Notes: generated from the sequence alone by a model not told the origin. 64,000 bases of DNA from Alistipes sp. (GCA_017937125.1 JAGBEH010000001.1:496001-560000); one strand, 5' to 3'. Counted from the stretch's first letter, positions 9,315-19,563 are shown. Translations and numbers: made by a program.

Positions 9315-10181
9315 CTAAAATACGATATATCCTTCGGGATCGACGGCTTTGCCGCCGCTCCACAGTTCGAATTCGAATTGATTGCTCCCGTCTTCCGCCG
9401 ACTCGCTCGCGCTGTATCCTATGACTTCGCCGCCGCGTACGGCCTGACCTTTCGAGACGATCGTCTGCGACAGGTTGCGGTATGTCGATACAAGCCCGTT
9501 GGGGTGCTGGATTTCGACTACGTTGCCGTTGTCGGGCGTCCACATAGATACTATTACCGTCCCGTCCGTGACGGCCATTATCTGCGCCATCGATGCGCTC
9601 GCCATACGGATGCCGTAATTGCCGTTGCGGATGTCTATGCGGGAGGTTATTATGCCGTCTACGGGAACCGCCATATCGCTGCCGCTGCCTGCCGTCGCGG
9701 TGCGTACCGTAGTGTGCAGACCGTATGCGCCGTTACCCTCCATTTGCGCTCGCAGCAGCGAATCCTCCGCCGAAGGAGGAACGAGCGTCTTGTTGCGGTG
9801 GACGCTGTCCGAGGCTATCGTGGTGCGCACGGCGGGCGTACGGCCGCTCATAACGGTCGCTATGTTTTCGTTGTAGACCAGCATCTCGTTCATTCGGCGC
9901 TCTATCGAGTCCAGACGCATAATGCTGTTCATAAGGTCCTCGCGCGAACGCATGGCATCGGTCTTGTATCCCGGCAGAAACTCGATGACGGGCGTGTAGG
10001 CGACCATTATCAGAATGATTGCGAATACGAGGAATATCAAAGCCGTAAAACCGGCGACCGCCCCTGCCGGAGAGATCAGCACGTGCCACTCTTCGCTGTT
10101 GTCGGCGACACTCAACATACTGAAACGATGTTTGCACATCATCTTTTTCCACCAGTCGGTAAACGATTTCATTCGGCCCAT
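9315..10181 (-). CDS. Membrane-anchored LytM/M23-domain protein, apparently catalytically dead
   Basis: 288 residues: a short cytoplasmic segment, one membrane helix (TALIFLVFAIILIMVAY), a coiled region and a C-terminal LytM-like fold (AVPVDGIITS..., VTDGTVI, NVVEIQHPNGLVSTYRNLS, KGQAVRGGEVIGYSA). The zinc ligands of active M23 enzymes (HxxxD and HxH) are replaced: NYGIRMAS and QFEFELW stand where those motifs would be. It therefore probably acts as a regulator or scaffold of peptidoglycan hydrolysis, as known degenerate LytM factors do. A -7 element at 10203-10210 rules out the upstream ATG at 10205 and supports ATG 10181. First gene of the dxr-rseP-radA operon. Confidence 0.8.
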   Translation of the reverse strand: MGRMKSFTDWWKKMMCKHRFSMLSVADNSEEWHVLISPAGAVAGFTALIFLVFAIILIMVAYTPVIEFLPGYKTDAMRSREDLMNSIMRLDSIERRMNEMLVYNENIATVMSGRTPAVRTTIASDSVHRNKTLVPPSAEDSLLRAQMEGNGAYGLHTTVRTATAGSGSDMAVPVDGIITSRIDIRNGNYGIRMASASMAQIMAVTDGTVIVSMWTPDNGNVVEIQHPNGLVSTYRNLSQTIVSKGQAVRGGEVIGYSASESAEDGSNQFEFELWSGGKAVDPEGYIVF

Positions 10182-10202
10182 ATCAAAATATAACTCTAAC
10201 CG

Positions 10203-10210
10203 CAAAGATA
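10203..10210 (-). promoter_or_regulatory. -7 element TATCTTTG for the LytM-dxr-rseP-radA operon
   Basis: Read on the reverse strand the site is TATCTTTG, a perfect TAnnTTTG, 21 bp upstream of ATG 10181. No obvious TTTG -33 box. It faces a second, oppositely oriented TATCTTTG at 10255-10262, forming a compact divergent promoter region. Confidence 0.65.
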
Positions 10211-10229
10211 ACCAAAAATGACGAATACC

Positions 10230-10262
10230 CTTGTATTTGTATCCGATTTTTTGTTATCTTTG
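10230..10262 (+). promoter_or_regulatory. Promoter of the sugar nucleotidyltransferase gene
   Basis: A -7 element TATCTTTG at 10255-10262 with a CTTG at 10230-10233 about 21 nt upstream as a weak -33 box. The ATG at 10290 follows after 27 bp, and transcription starting just after 10262 excludes the longer reading frame from 10218. Confidence 0.65.
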
Positions 10263-10289
10263 TTCTCATATTATAAATCGCTTAAAATT

Positions 10290-11198
10290 ATGATAAAACC
10301 TACTTTATTGGTACTTGCCGCAGGTATGGGTTCGCGCTACGGTTCTCTCAAGCAGATGGACGGTGTGGGTCCCAACGGCGAGGCTATTATCGACTATTCC
10401 ATTTACGATGCCATTCGCGCGGGTTTCGGCAAGGTGGTGTTCGTCATTCGCCATTCGTTCGCCAAAGAGTTCATCGAGGTTTTCAACGAGAAGCGCTTCG
10501 GCGGTAAGATCGCGGTCGAATACGTATATCAGGAGCTCGATTACCTGCCCGAAGGCTTTACCGTTCCCGAGGGGCGCGTGAAGCCGTGGGGTACGAACCA
10601 CGCCGTGATGATGGCTGCCGATGCGATTCACGAACCGTTCGCGGTAATCAATGCCGACGACTTCTACGGCGAGGACGCCTATAAGGTCATCGGCAACTAT
10701 CTGAGCAATCTCGGAGGGTCGGAGAACCACTACTGTATGGTCGGATACGAGGTCAATAAGACACTGTCGGAGAACGGCACCGTATCGCGCGGCGTATGTA
10801 CGGTCGATGACGACAAGTTCCTCAAATCCATGGTCGAGCGTACTCAGATCGAGCGCGTGAACGGCACTATCGTTTTCCACGACGGCGGGGCCGACGAACC
10901 GTTGGCGGAGAATACCCCCGTATCGATGAACCTGTTCGGCTTTACGCCCGACTTTTTCCGTTATTCGAAAGAGTATTTCATCGATTTTCTCAAGGCGAAC
11001 AAGGATAATCTGAAGGCGGAGTTCTTCATCCCGCTTATGGTCAATCATCTTATTGAAGGAGGCATTGTCAAACTGAAGGTGTTGAGTACGTCTGCCCTTT
11101 GGTTCGGCGTGACATACAAGGAGGATAAGCCTGCGCTGGTTGCCAAGATAGAACAGCTTATCGAGCAGGGAGTATACCCCCGCAATTTGTGGGCGTAA
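10290..11198 (+). CDS. Sugar-phosphate nucleotidyltransferase family protein
   Basis: 302-residue GT-A-like nucleotidyltransferase. The N-terminal LVLAAGMGSRYGSLKQ is the nucleotide-binding signature (GxGxR followed by K), and INADDFYG carries the metal-binding acidic pair. The phrase VKPWGTNHAV is conserved in the Bacteroidota members I recall, which are annotated only as nucleotidyltransferase. The sugar and nucleotide are not determined; roles in activating a hexose-1-phosphate are likely. Monocistronic, with its own promoter and a perfect terminator after it. Confidence 0.8.
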   Translation: MIKPTLLVLAAGMGSRYGSLKQMDGVGPNGEAIIDYSIYDAIRAGFGKVVFVIRHSFAKEFIEVFNEKRFGGKIAVEYVYQELDYLPEGFTVPEGRVKPWGTNHAVMMAADAIHEPFAVINADDFYGEDAYKVIGNYLSNLGGSENHYCMVGYEVNKTLSENGTVSRGVCTVDDDKFLKSMVERTQIERVNGTIVFHDGGADEPLAENTPVSMNLFGFTPDFFRYSKEYFIDFLKANKDNLKAEFFIPLMVNHLIEGGIVKLKVLSTSALWFGVTYKEDKPALVAKIEQLIEQGVYPRNLWA

Positions 11199-11220
11199 CG
11201 TTCCCGAAAACCTTATAACG

Positions 11221-11263
11221 AAAAACTCCGCCCGACGATTCGTCGGGCGGAGTTTTTTTTTTT
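11221..11263 (+). terminator. Rho-independent terminator after the nucleotidyltransferase gene
   Basis: Perfect 17-bp inverted repeat (11221-11237 with 11241-11257, loop ATT) rich in G+C in its inner part, followed by a T run to 11263. The A-rich 5' side makes it potentially bidirectional. The rest of the gap up to 11467 holds no gene that I can support. Confidence 0.93.
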
Positions 11264-11467
11264 CGTATGCCTGCCGCATATCGATATGTCTGCCGCGGCT
11301 GCCGCTTCGTACCTGCGGGTGCGCACCCTCCGTTCGGTGTTCGTGTCCGACGTTCAGCCGCCGCTGCTGCGATACATTCGGTCGAGATAATCTGCAACCC
11401 CGAAAAGCCGAAACTCCGCAAGTCCGTTCGGCCGATTCTCCGCAACCCCGCGTACTGCCGACCTCCT

Positions 11468-11860
11468 CTATTCGTCGAGCACCCCGTCGTGTACGAGCTG
11501 TTCACGTATCTTTTCCCAGTCCGCGAACGGGCGTTTCACGCCGTCGCGGAACTTGAGAGGGCAGCCGAGTGCACTGTCGTCTATGTATATGTCGGCATAG
11601 ATTTTAGGCGACGACGACCACTCTTTTTGCGTCGGGTTTTCGTTTATCGCATATAAAGGAATGCCGTTGCTGCGGAACCAATCCTCGGCGCGTTGCAGGA
11701 GCGAACCGCTGCGCATCGTGTGGAGAATCAGCTTGCAGCCGTTGTCCGCCAATTCTCGGAGCACGGGAACCGCTCCTATGTCTATCCCCATATGGGGATA
11801 TTCATGCGTTACGCACGTCCCGTCGAAATCGACGGCTATGAAATAATCGTTTCCGCTCAT
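11468..11860 (-). CDS. Small HAD-superfamily phosphatase
   Basis: 130 residues. Motif I VDFDGT (residues 10-15), motif II with HTMRS, and the acidic IYIDDSALG pair near the C-terminus fit the HAD superfamily without a large cap domain, as in the BT0820-type sugar phosphatase-like proteins of Bacteroides. The start codon shares one base with the wzc stop (TAATG), so it is very likely cotranslated with the polysaccharide kinase. A role in removing phosphate from a sugar intermediate or in the same export system is inference. Confidence 0.75.
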   Translation of the reverse strand: MSGNDYFIAVDFDGTCVTHEYPHMGIDIGAVPVLRELADNGCKLILHTMRSGSLLQRAEDWFRSNGIPLYAINENPTQKEWSSSPKIYADIYIDDSALGCPLKFRDGVKRPFADWEKIREQLVHDGVLDE

Positions 11861-14358
11861 TATTTACGTGTATGGCGATGTTTGTGTTTCGATTTTCTGC
11901 CGAAGATACTCTTTATTCTGTTCAGTGTCGAACGGAGAATATTCGTGTTCGCTATGTTGTCCGAATAGTCGTCGGACATCGAGGAGTAATAGTAGTATCC
12001 GTAACCGTATCCGTAGCCTCGCTTGGTCATACTTGCACCGTTGAGGACTATGCACATATTGGCGAGTTTGTGCTCGCGGTACATATTCTCGATGTCGGGC
12101 AGCTGACGGCGGTCGAGCATACCTTCGCGTACGACGTATATGCATATGTCCGACAGACGGTTGGTTATCATAGCGTCCGCTACGGCAAGTGCGGGTACGC
12201 TGTCGATGATGATGAAATCGTACATCCGCCTCAATTCGTCGAACAGCTTGTCGAGATTTTCAGACATAAGCATCTCCGCGGGGTTGGGCGGTTGCAGGCC
12301 TGCATACATCATATCGAGATTGTCGTGCAGGTCGCTTTTGACCGTCACCTTGTCGATGTCGCCGATATTCCCCGACATATAGGCCGTCAGTCCGTTGGGA
12401 TCGTTGCGGTGCCCGAGCTGTTTCGACAGCGTTCTGCGGCGCAGGTCGAGGTCCATCAACAGCACCTTGCGTCCCGACATAGCCAACGTTACGGCCAGAT
12501 TGGTCGATACGAACGTCTTGCCTGCGTGCGGGTTCGAAGAGGTGATTTGTATGACTCTGGATTTTTGGTCGCGCCCGTTCATAAAGCTCATATTCGTGCG
12601 CAGGATACGGAATGCCTCCGATATGCTGTCGCGGCCGTTTTCGCGAACGACGACACTGTTTCTGGTGCTGCCTTCGTACAGCGGAATGTCGCCGAGGTAC
12701 GGTACGCTGAGGTAGCGTTCGATGTCCTTGCGGCCCTTGATCGTCGTGTCGAGCGCAGCCATCAGATAGATGATTGCGAACGGTACGACCAGACCTACAG
12801 CCAATGCTATGAGCAGTATGATTATGCTGCGCGGGTGTATCGGATATACCGAGCCGAATGCGGGATCGACGATGCGGGCATTGCTCTCGGTGATGGCTAT
12901 CGTCAGCGCGTTTTCCTCGCGCTTGTTGAGCAGGTAGAGATACAGCTCCTCCTTTATGCGCTGCTGACGCGCGATGGTCAGATACTGCTTCTCCTGCGAC
13001 GGTGCGGCGGATATGCGCATATTCGCGCGCTGCTCTTCGTGGCGTATTCCCGCCAGCTGAATCTCAAGCGCCGAGATATGCGAGTCGAGCGACGCGAGGA
13101 TGGCGTTGCGTATGGATGCCATATCGCGGTCGAGTTCTTGGATGACGGGGCTGTTTTCCGTACTGTTGGCGATGAGTTTCTCGCGACGGAGAATGGCCAT
13201 ATTGTACGCCTCGATCTGGCTGTTTATGGCAGTGCCCGAGTTGCCTGAGAAGGTCGTGGTCGTAGGTATGAGCGACGAACCTTTTTTGTCGTTGCGCAGA
13301 TAATCGCGAATGTATTTCGCTATCTGTATCTGGTTCTCGACACTCAAGCCTTCGGTCTTGAATTTCGTGCTTTCGGTCAGTACTCGCGTAGCTTCGGTTT
13401 CGAGGTCGAACAACTGGTTGTTCTTCTTGAAAGATTCTATATCCTTGTCTACGGCGCCCAACTCTTTGCTTATGATATGCAGACGGTCGTTGATGAATTC
13501 GGCGGTGGCTTCCGATATGCGCTGCTTGTCCGATATGGCGTCGTCGTTGTATACCTGAATGAGGGTGTTCAGTATGTCCTCGGCACGCTTGGGCACGTTG
13601 TCGTTGAGCGATATCGTTATTATCGACGACTGCTTGTTGGCTACCGATGATTGCGTCGCCGTACGGTAAACCGATGCCACTACGGCGTCCGAGCCCTTGC
13701 TTACGGATATGACCCTGCCCTCGTATTCGGGAGTCATATAGAGCGTCTTGTTTACCAGTATCTTGCCTACGGGGGTGGATATGGTGTCGCCGAATGCCCC
13801 TTCCGCCACGTATTTGCGGTCGGCGCGCTCGAGGTCTTTGCCCCTGAAATTCGTTATCGATATTTTGTCGTTCCCTTCCAGCTCGACATTGAATGCGCAG
13901 CTTTGTCCCGAAAAATTGTCTATCAGCGACGCTTCGATAGGCGAACGGCCGTACAGGTCGGCTACGCGCAGCCGCTCCTTGGTGGTGTATCTGGTCGTCA
14001 GGCCGAGACGGTTTACCACCTCGATCATCAGTCGGCGCGACTGGAGAATGTACAGCTCGTTATCGACATTGCGGCGCGTCGGCATACCGATGATGTCGCT
14101 GAAGGCCGATATGTCGTTGCTTCCGCCTTTTCGGCTGTCCTTGACCAGTATGGTCGCCTGGCGCTTGTACACCTTGGGCGTGCTGGCTATGTAATAGCAG
14201 CCGATGCCGACGCACAGTACGACCGAAATTACGAACCAGTACCATTTGTCGAGCATCATATCGATAATATCCTGTATCGAGAATGTGGGCATCGACTCGA
14301 ACTCTTCCTGCGTATCCTGCATACGGGCATTCCCGTTGTTGATATTCTGTTCCGTCAT
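11860..14358 (-). CDS. wzc: Polysaccharide co-polymerase / tyrosine autokinase, Wzc type
   Basis: Inner-membrane protein that controls chain length and export of surface polysaccharide. 832 residues: an N-terminal membrane helix (WYWFVISVVLCVGIGCYYIA) opening a Wzz domain, long periplasmic coiled coils, a second helix (IIILLIALAVGLVVPFAIIY), then a BY-kinase domain with Walker A SSNPHAGKTFVSTNLA, Walker A' LLMDLDLRR and Walker B FIIIDSVPA. The tail has a tyrosine cluster (YGYGYGYYYYSS), the expected autophosphorylation site. It lies 14 bp after wza and overlaps the HAD gene by one base. The main polysaccharide operon is 26 kb away. Confidence 0.94.
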   Translation of the reverse strand: MTEQNINNGNARMQDTQEEFESMPTFSIQDIIDMMLDKWYWFVISVVLCVGIGCYYIASTPKVYKRQATILVKDSRKGGSNDISAFSDIIGMPTRRNVDNELYILQSRRLMIEVVNRLGLTTRYTTKERLRVADLYGRSPIEASLIDNFSGQSCAFNVELEGNDKISITNFRGKDLERADRKYVAEGAFGDTISTPVGKILVNKTLYMTPEYEGRVISVSKGSDAVVASVYRTATQSSVANKQSSIITISLNDNVPKRAEDILNTLIQVYNDDAISDKQRISEATAEFINDRLHIISKELGAVDKDIESFKKNNQLFDLETEATRVLTESTKFKTEGLSVENQIQIAKYIRDYLRNDKKGSSLIPTTTTFSGNSGTAINSQIEAYNMAILRREKLIANSTENSPVIQELDRDMASIRNAILASLDSHISALEIQLAGIRHEEQRANMRISAAPSQEKQYLTIARQQRIKEELYLYLLNKREENALTIAITESNARIVDPAFGSVYPIHPRSIIILLIALAVGLVVPFAIIYLMAALDTTIKGRKDIERYLSVPYLGDIPLYEGSTRNSVVVRENGRDSISEAFRILRTNMSFMNGRDQKSRVIQITSSNPHAGKTFVSTNLAVTLAMSGRKVLLMDLDLRRRTLSKQLGHRNDPNGLTAYMSGNIGDIDKVTVKSDLHDNLDMMYAGLQPPNPAEMLMSENLDKLFDELRRMYDFIIIDSVPALAVADAMITNRLSDICIYVVREGMLDRRQLPDIENMYREHKLANMCIVLNGASMTKRGYGYGYGYYYYSSMSDDYSDNIANTNILRSTLNRIKSIFGRKSKHKHRHTRK

Positions 14359-14372
14359 AGTCTGTCGGGGAT

Positions 14373-15179
14373 TTATTTAGTGAGCGAAATGATCGATATT
14401 ACCAGTGTCGAAACGCTTACGAGCGAACCTACGAGCGACAGCCAAAACGTACGGTTCTGGTTGATTTCGGCAGTCGCGGCCTTGTATTTGTTGGGTTTGA
14501 CGTACACCACGTCGTTCTGGCGCAGGTGGTAGAAGTCCGACGAGAAGAGGTCTTTCGAGCGCAAATCGACGTATTCCACGACCGATTTGCCGTCTACGTC
14601 GCGAATTATGGCTATCTCGTCGCGTTCGCCGTAAATCGTAAGGTCGCCCGCCAAGGCCAGTGCTTCGAGCAGCGTTATCTCGTCGCGCACGATGTCGTAT
14701 TGCCCCGGTCGATTGACCTCGCCTATTACCGTAATCTTCATATCGGCGAACTGCACGTTCACCGTCGGGTCGGAGATATACCCTCCGTCCTTGATTTTCT
14801 GCGCTATTTCGGCAGCCAACTGGCTCCTCGTACGTCCCGCGCACTCGACGGCTCCTATAATCGGCATATCGAGCGTGCCTTCGGGCGTCACGGTGCGTAT
14901 CTGCAACGAACTGGCGCCGTTGGTCGTAGAACCGATCTGAGTGCCTGAGAGCGAGTTGTATGTGGAATTCGCATTGAACGGGGCTGCCAGTTCGGGATCC
15001 TTGCTCGATACGACTATCGTCAGACGATCGAGCGGTTTGATACGGATCTGGTAATCTTCCGCCATTTTTACCGTTTCGTTCGGTCGGGCATCCTGAATGT
15101 AAACGATGCGTTTCTGCACATTGCAGGAGCATAGCGCCGCGGCAGCAACCAAACAGAATAACAAGGTTGAATTTCTCAT
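14373..15179 (-). CDS. wza: Polysaccharide export lipoprotein, Wza/BexD type
   Basis: Outer-membrane export channel partner of Wzc. 268 residues with a lipoprotein signal (MRNSTLLFCLVAAAALCSC, lipidated Cys in the LCSC box), a Poly_export domain (YQIRIKPLDRLTIVVSS), SLBB-like segments (ITVIGEVNRPGQY, LLEALALAGDL) and a C-terminal hydrophobic helix (FWLSLVGSLVSVSTLVISII). The open frame extends far upstream opposite the amylase gene, but the signal peptide and the promoter at 15219-15249 place the start at 15179. Confidence 0.93.
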   Translation of the reverse strand: MRNSTLLFCLVAAAALCSCNVQKRIVYIQDARPNETVKMAEDYQIRIKPLDRLTIVVSSKDPELAAPFNANSTYNSLSGTQIGSTTNGASSLQIRTVTPEGTLDMPIIGAVECAGRTRSQLAAEIAQKIKDGGYISDPTVNVQFADMKITVIGEVNRPGQYDIVRDEITLLEALALAGDLTIYGERDEIAIIRDVDGKSVVEYVDLRSKDLFSSDFYHLRQNDVVYVKPNKYKAATAEINQNRTFWLSLVGSLVSVSTLVISIISLTK

Positions 15180-15218
15180 CGATATTAAATGTTTTTTATA
15201 AATCGGTATAAAGTCACG

Positions 15219-15249
15219 CAAAGATATAACTTTGCACCGAGTTTTCAAA
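15219..15249 (-). promoter_or_regulatory. Promoter of the wza-wzc-HAD operon
   Basis: On the reverse strand TTTG (15246-15249), 19 nt, then TATCTTTG (15219-15226): a consensus Bacteroidota promoter. The leader to ATG 15179 is about 35 nt. Confidence 0.8.
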
Positions 15250-15300
15250 GTCGAGTTGCGAAAAAGCATTAAAATGCGCTCGCTTTTGATATAGTTTGTG

Positions 15301-15308
15301 TATTTTTG
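15301..15308 (+). promoter_or_regulatory. -7 element TATTTTTG upstream of the GH13 gene
   Basis: Fits TAnnTTTG and lies 30 bp before ATG 15339. No good -33 box is seen. It forms a divergent promoter pair with that of wza. Confidence 0.6.
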
Positions 15309-15338
15309 CGGACCTTGAATGAAAACCGTTGGAGGAAT

Positions 15339-16625
15339 ATGAACAGCGACAGTCGTAATTCGTGGAGCGGCGGCAGTGCCGTGCTGTACGAGATGAACAT
15401 ACGTCAATTGACGGGCGAGGGAACGTTGCGGGCGGCGGTGCCGCATCTCGGATTCCTGCGTAATATGGGTGTGGATACCGTCTGGCTGATGCCGATTTAT
15501 CCCATCGGGCAGACTCGGCGCAAGGGCTCGCTCGGCTCCTACTATTCGATACGCGACTATTGTGCCGTCAATCCCGAGTTCGGCACTATGGCCGATTTCG
15601 ATGACTTCGTGGCCGCGGCCCACAGGCTCGGTATGCGCGTCCTTCTCGACTGGGTGGCGAACCACACTTCGCGCGATGCGCGCTGGCTGACGGAGAAACC
15701 CTACGGCTGGTATGAGCGCGACGAGCACGGCGAGGCCGTTGTGCCGTTCGACTGGAGCGATACGGCCAAACTCGACTATACCGACCGCGATGTCTGGCGC
15801 GGGCAGATCGATGCTATGCGTTTCTGGCTCGAACACCACATCGACGGGTTCCGTTGCGATATGGCGATGCTGATGCCCATAGAGTTCTGGCAGGAGGCGT
15901 CGGCGGCCCTGCACGCCGTGAAACCGGATGTGTTTATGCTTGCCGAGGCGGAGGAGCTCAACCTGTTCGACCGCGCCTTCGATGCGAGCTATGCGTGGGA
16001 GATGCACCACATTCTGTGCGACATAGCGCAGGGCAGGCGCCGTGCAGATGCCTTGCGGAGCTATGTGTATGCCGACCGCGGGCGCTATCCGAAAAGCGCC
16101 TTGCGTTTGATGTTCACCTCCAATCACGACGAAAATTCGTGGAGCGGCAGCGAGTTCGCACGTCTCGGCGATGCGGCCGCCATAATGGCGGCTCTGACTT
16201 TCGTTTTGCCGCAGGGTATGCCGCTCATATACACGGGGCAGGAGTTCGGCTACGATCACAGTTTCGCATTCTTCGACCGCGATCCGATGCCCGATTTGCA
16301 GCCCAATTCGTTTACGGATATGTATCGCCGTCTCGCGATGCTGAAACACGACAATCCGGCTTTGCATTCGGGAACCGACGGAGGCAGTTTCGTCGAAATA
16401 CGCAATAACGCCGAGGATTGTCTTATGACTTTCGTACGCGAGGCCGGCGGCGGCAGGGTGACGGCCGTTATGAACGTCTCCCCGTATACCGTGCACGCCG
16501 ATTTCAATACCGGAATTTACGCCGGAACGTATCGGGACGTTATGTCCGACTCGGAATTCGAACTGCCGTTGCATGTCGAGCGGGATATGGCGCCTTGGGA
16601 GTTCGTAATCCTGTCCCAAATGTAA
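15339..16625 (+). CDS. GH13 alpha-amylase family glycoside hydrolase, cytoplasmic
   Basis: 428 residues with the four GH13 regions: DWVANH (I), GFRCDMAM with the nucleophile Asp (II), MLAEAEE with the acid/base Glu (III) and FTSNHDEN (IV). There is no signal peptide, so it should act on internal alpha-glucans or oligosaccharides rather than on dietary starch outside the cell. ATG 15339 is preceded by GGAGG at 15331-15335, a strong Shine-Dalgarno that is unusual among its neighbours. A start at 15306 is excluded because it falls within the -7 element. The gene ends 19 bp from the convergent ClC gene. Confidence 0.92.
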   Translation: MNSDSRNSWSGGSAVLYEMNIRQLTGEGTLRAAVPHLGFLRNMGVDTVWLMPIYPIGQTRRKGSLGSYYSIRDYCAVNPEFGTMADFDDFVAAAHRLGMRVLLDWVANHTSRDARWLTEKPYGWYERDEHGEAVVPFDWSDTAKLDYTDRDVWRGQIDAMRFWLEHHIDGFRCDMAMLMPIEFWQEASAALHAVKPDVFMLAEAEELNLFDRAFDASYAWEMHHILCDIAQGRRRADALRSYVYADRGRYPKSALRLMFTSNHDENSWSGSEFARLGDAAAIMAALTFVLPQGMPLIYTGQEFGYDHSFAFFDRDPMPDLQPNSFTDMYRRLAMLKHDNPALHSGTDGGSFVEIRNNAEDCLMTFVREAGGGRVTAVMNVSPYTVHADFNTGIYAGTYRDVMSDSEFELPLHVERDMAPWEFVILSQM

Positions 16626-16644
16626 TCCGAAACGGCTATGCCGC

Positions 16645-18429
16645 TTACTGCGAAATATTTACCAACTGTCGTCGGTAGGCATTCAGTATTCTGGATTTTG
16701 ATATGAATCCGAGATAACGGTTGTTTTTGTCCACGACGGGCAGCATCCACGTGTTTTTCTCGTCGAATTTGGGCAATACGCTCTGTATCTGCTCTTTTTC
16801 GAGAATCTTGTCGGGCGGCTGTATCATATAGTTCGTTATCGGATTACCCCATTTCTCGCGTTTGAACATATCCTCGCGCAGGTCGTCGAGCTGCACCACG
16901 CCCAACAGCGTGCCGAAATTGTCGATGACGGGGAAGATATTGCGGTGTGCCGAAGCGATTATGTGCACTATGTCTCCCAGCGTGAACGTCTCCTTGATGC
17001 GTATGAAGTCGGTCTCCATCAGCTCGTCGAGTTTCAGGAATACGAACACCGACTCGTCCTTGTTGTGCGTCAGCAGTTCTCCCTTCATTCTCAACTGCTT
17101 GGTATATATCGAGTCGGGGTCGAGATAGTAATCCACGGCGAACGATATGCAGGCCACGATCATCAGCGGAATAAACAGCTCGTATCCGTTCGACAGCTCG
17201 GCGATAAGGAATATCGATGTCAGCGGGGCGTTCATCACTCCCGACATCACACCTGCCATACCCACGAGCGTAAACGAAACGAGCGACAGCTCCCATCCGA
17301 AGCATATGTTGCACGTAAGGGCGACTATGGCCCCCATAAATGCTCCTACGAACAGCGACGGCGCGAATGTTCCGCCGACGCCTCCCGCGGCGTTCGTCGT
17401 AGACATCGCTATTACCTTGAAGAACATTATGGCCGTTACATACAGCAGTATTACCCAGTCGGTCGAGCTGAATTTGTAGAACAGCGAGTTGTCGAAAAGC
17501 GACTCGGTATTGCCGTGCATCAGCGATACGAATGCTTCGTAACCCTCGCCGTAGAGCGGCGGGAATACGAATATCAGAACGCCGAGCAGCGCTCCGCCTA
17601 TCAGCCATTTCTTGTATTGGTTGTCTATCCGTCTGAAAAATCCGCCTATGCGCGAGTTTACTGAGGTGAAATAGTAGGCCATAAGGCCGCACAGTACGCC
17701 GAGTATGATGAAAAGGGGGATCTGGTTGAGGTCGAATGCGTCCGCTTCCGTCAGCGTGACGGCTATTATGGGGTCGAAGCCGCGCAGCGTCAATGCTATG
17801 GTCGTGGCCGTGATGGACGATATCAGCAGCGGAATTACCGAACTGGCCGTGATGTCGAGCATCAGGATTTCGAGGACGAAAACCACGCCCGTTATCGGGG
17901 CCTTGAAGATGGCGGCTATGGCCGCACCTGCCCCGCAGCAGAGCAGCAGCGTGATGTTTCTATAGTTCAGCCGTGCCAGTTTGCCGATGTTCGAGCCTAT
18001 GGCCGCACCCGTGAGCACTATCGGGGCCTCGGGACCGACCGATCCTCCGAACCCGATGGTCGTGGCGCCTCCGACTATCGATGTCCAGCAGTTGTGGGGC
18101 GCGATGCGCGACCCTTTGCTCGACATAGCATACAATACGCGCGTGACGCCTTCGGAGATGTTGTCGCGGACTATGTATTTGACGAACAGCGTTGCCAGAA
18201 TTATACCGATTGCCGGATATATGAGGTATAGGAAATGGGAACTGTCCACCGGGAACCAGTTTACGAGACACTGGCGTATGGCGTACAGCAATATTTCGAA
18301 AATGCAGGTGCCCAATCCTGCGCAGGCTCCTACCACCACGGCCAATATGGCCATCACCTGACGGTCGCTCAGTCGCTTCGTCAGGGACAGGTATATTCGG
18401 TAGATGCGGTCGAACCTTTGCAGTTTCAC
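16645..18429 (-). CDS. ClC-family chloride channel/antiporter with C-terminal CBS domains
   Basis: 594 residues: about ten hydrophobic helices followed from about residue 450 by a CBS pair (HIIASAHRNIFPVIDNFGTLLGVV..., NTWMLPVVDKNNRYLGFIS). ClC selectivity motifs are present: GSVGPEAPIV aligns with the usual GREGP so the gating Glu is kept, and GGTFAPSLFVGA matches GxFxP. Together with CBS domains this suggests a regulated anion transporter. It begins 9 bp after trpS and is likely cotranscribed with it. Confidence 0.92.
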   Translation of the reverse strand: MKLQRFDRIYRIYLSLTKRLSDRQVMAILAVVVGACAGLGTCIFEILLYAIRQCLVNWFPVDSSHFLYLIYPAIGIILATLFVKYIVRDNISEGVTRVLYAMSSKGSRIAPHNCWTSIVGGATTIGFGGSVGPEAPIVLTGAAIGSNIGKLARLNYRNITLLLCCGAGAAIAAIFKAPITGVVFVLEILMLDITASSVIPLLISSITATTIALTLRGFDPIIAVTLTEADAFDLNQIPLFIILGVLCGLMAYYFTSVNSRIGGFFRRIDNQYKKWLIGGALLGVLIFVFPPLYGEGYEAFVSLMHGNTESLFDNSLFYKFSSTDWVILLYVTAIMFFKVIAMSTTNAAGGVGGTFAPSLFVGAFMGAIVALTCNICFGWELSLVSFTLVGMAGVMSGVMNAPLTSIFLIAELSNGYELFIPLMIVACISFAVDYYLDPDSIYTKQLRMKGELLTHNKDESVFVFLKLDELMETDFIRIKETFTLGDIVHIIASAHRNIFPVIDNFGTLLGVVQLDDLREDMFKREKWGNPITNYMIQPPDKILEKEQIQSVLPKFDEKNTWMLPVVDKNNRYLGFISKSRILNAYRRQLVNISQ

Positions 18430-18438
18430 TGACTTCGG

Positions 18439-19563
<1,125 letters not shown>

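Noticed and set aside
15180-16619. Upstream extension of wza on the reverse strand
   Set aside because: Opposite the amylase gene; lipoprotein signal and promoter place the start at 15179.
16645-18429. Apparent loss of the gating glutamate in the ClC protein
   Set aside because: On realignment GPEAP corresponds to GREGP, so the Glu is retained.
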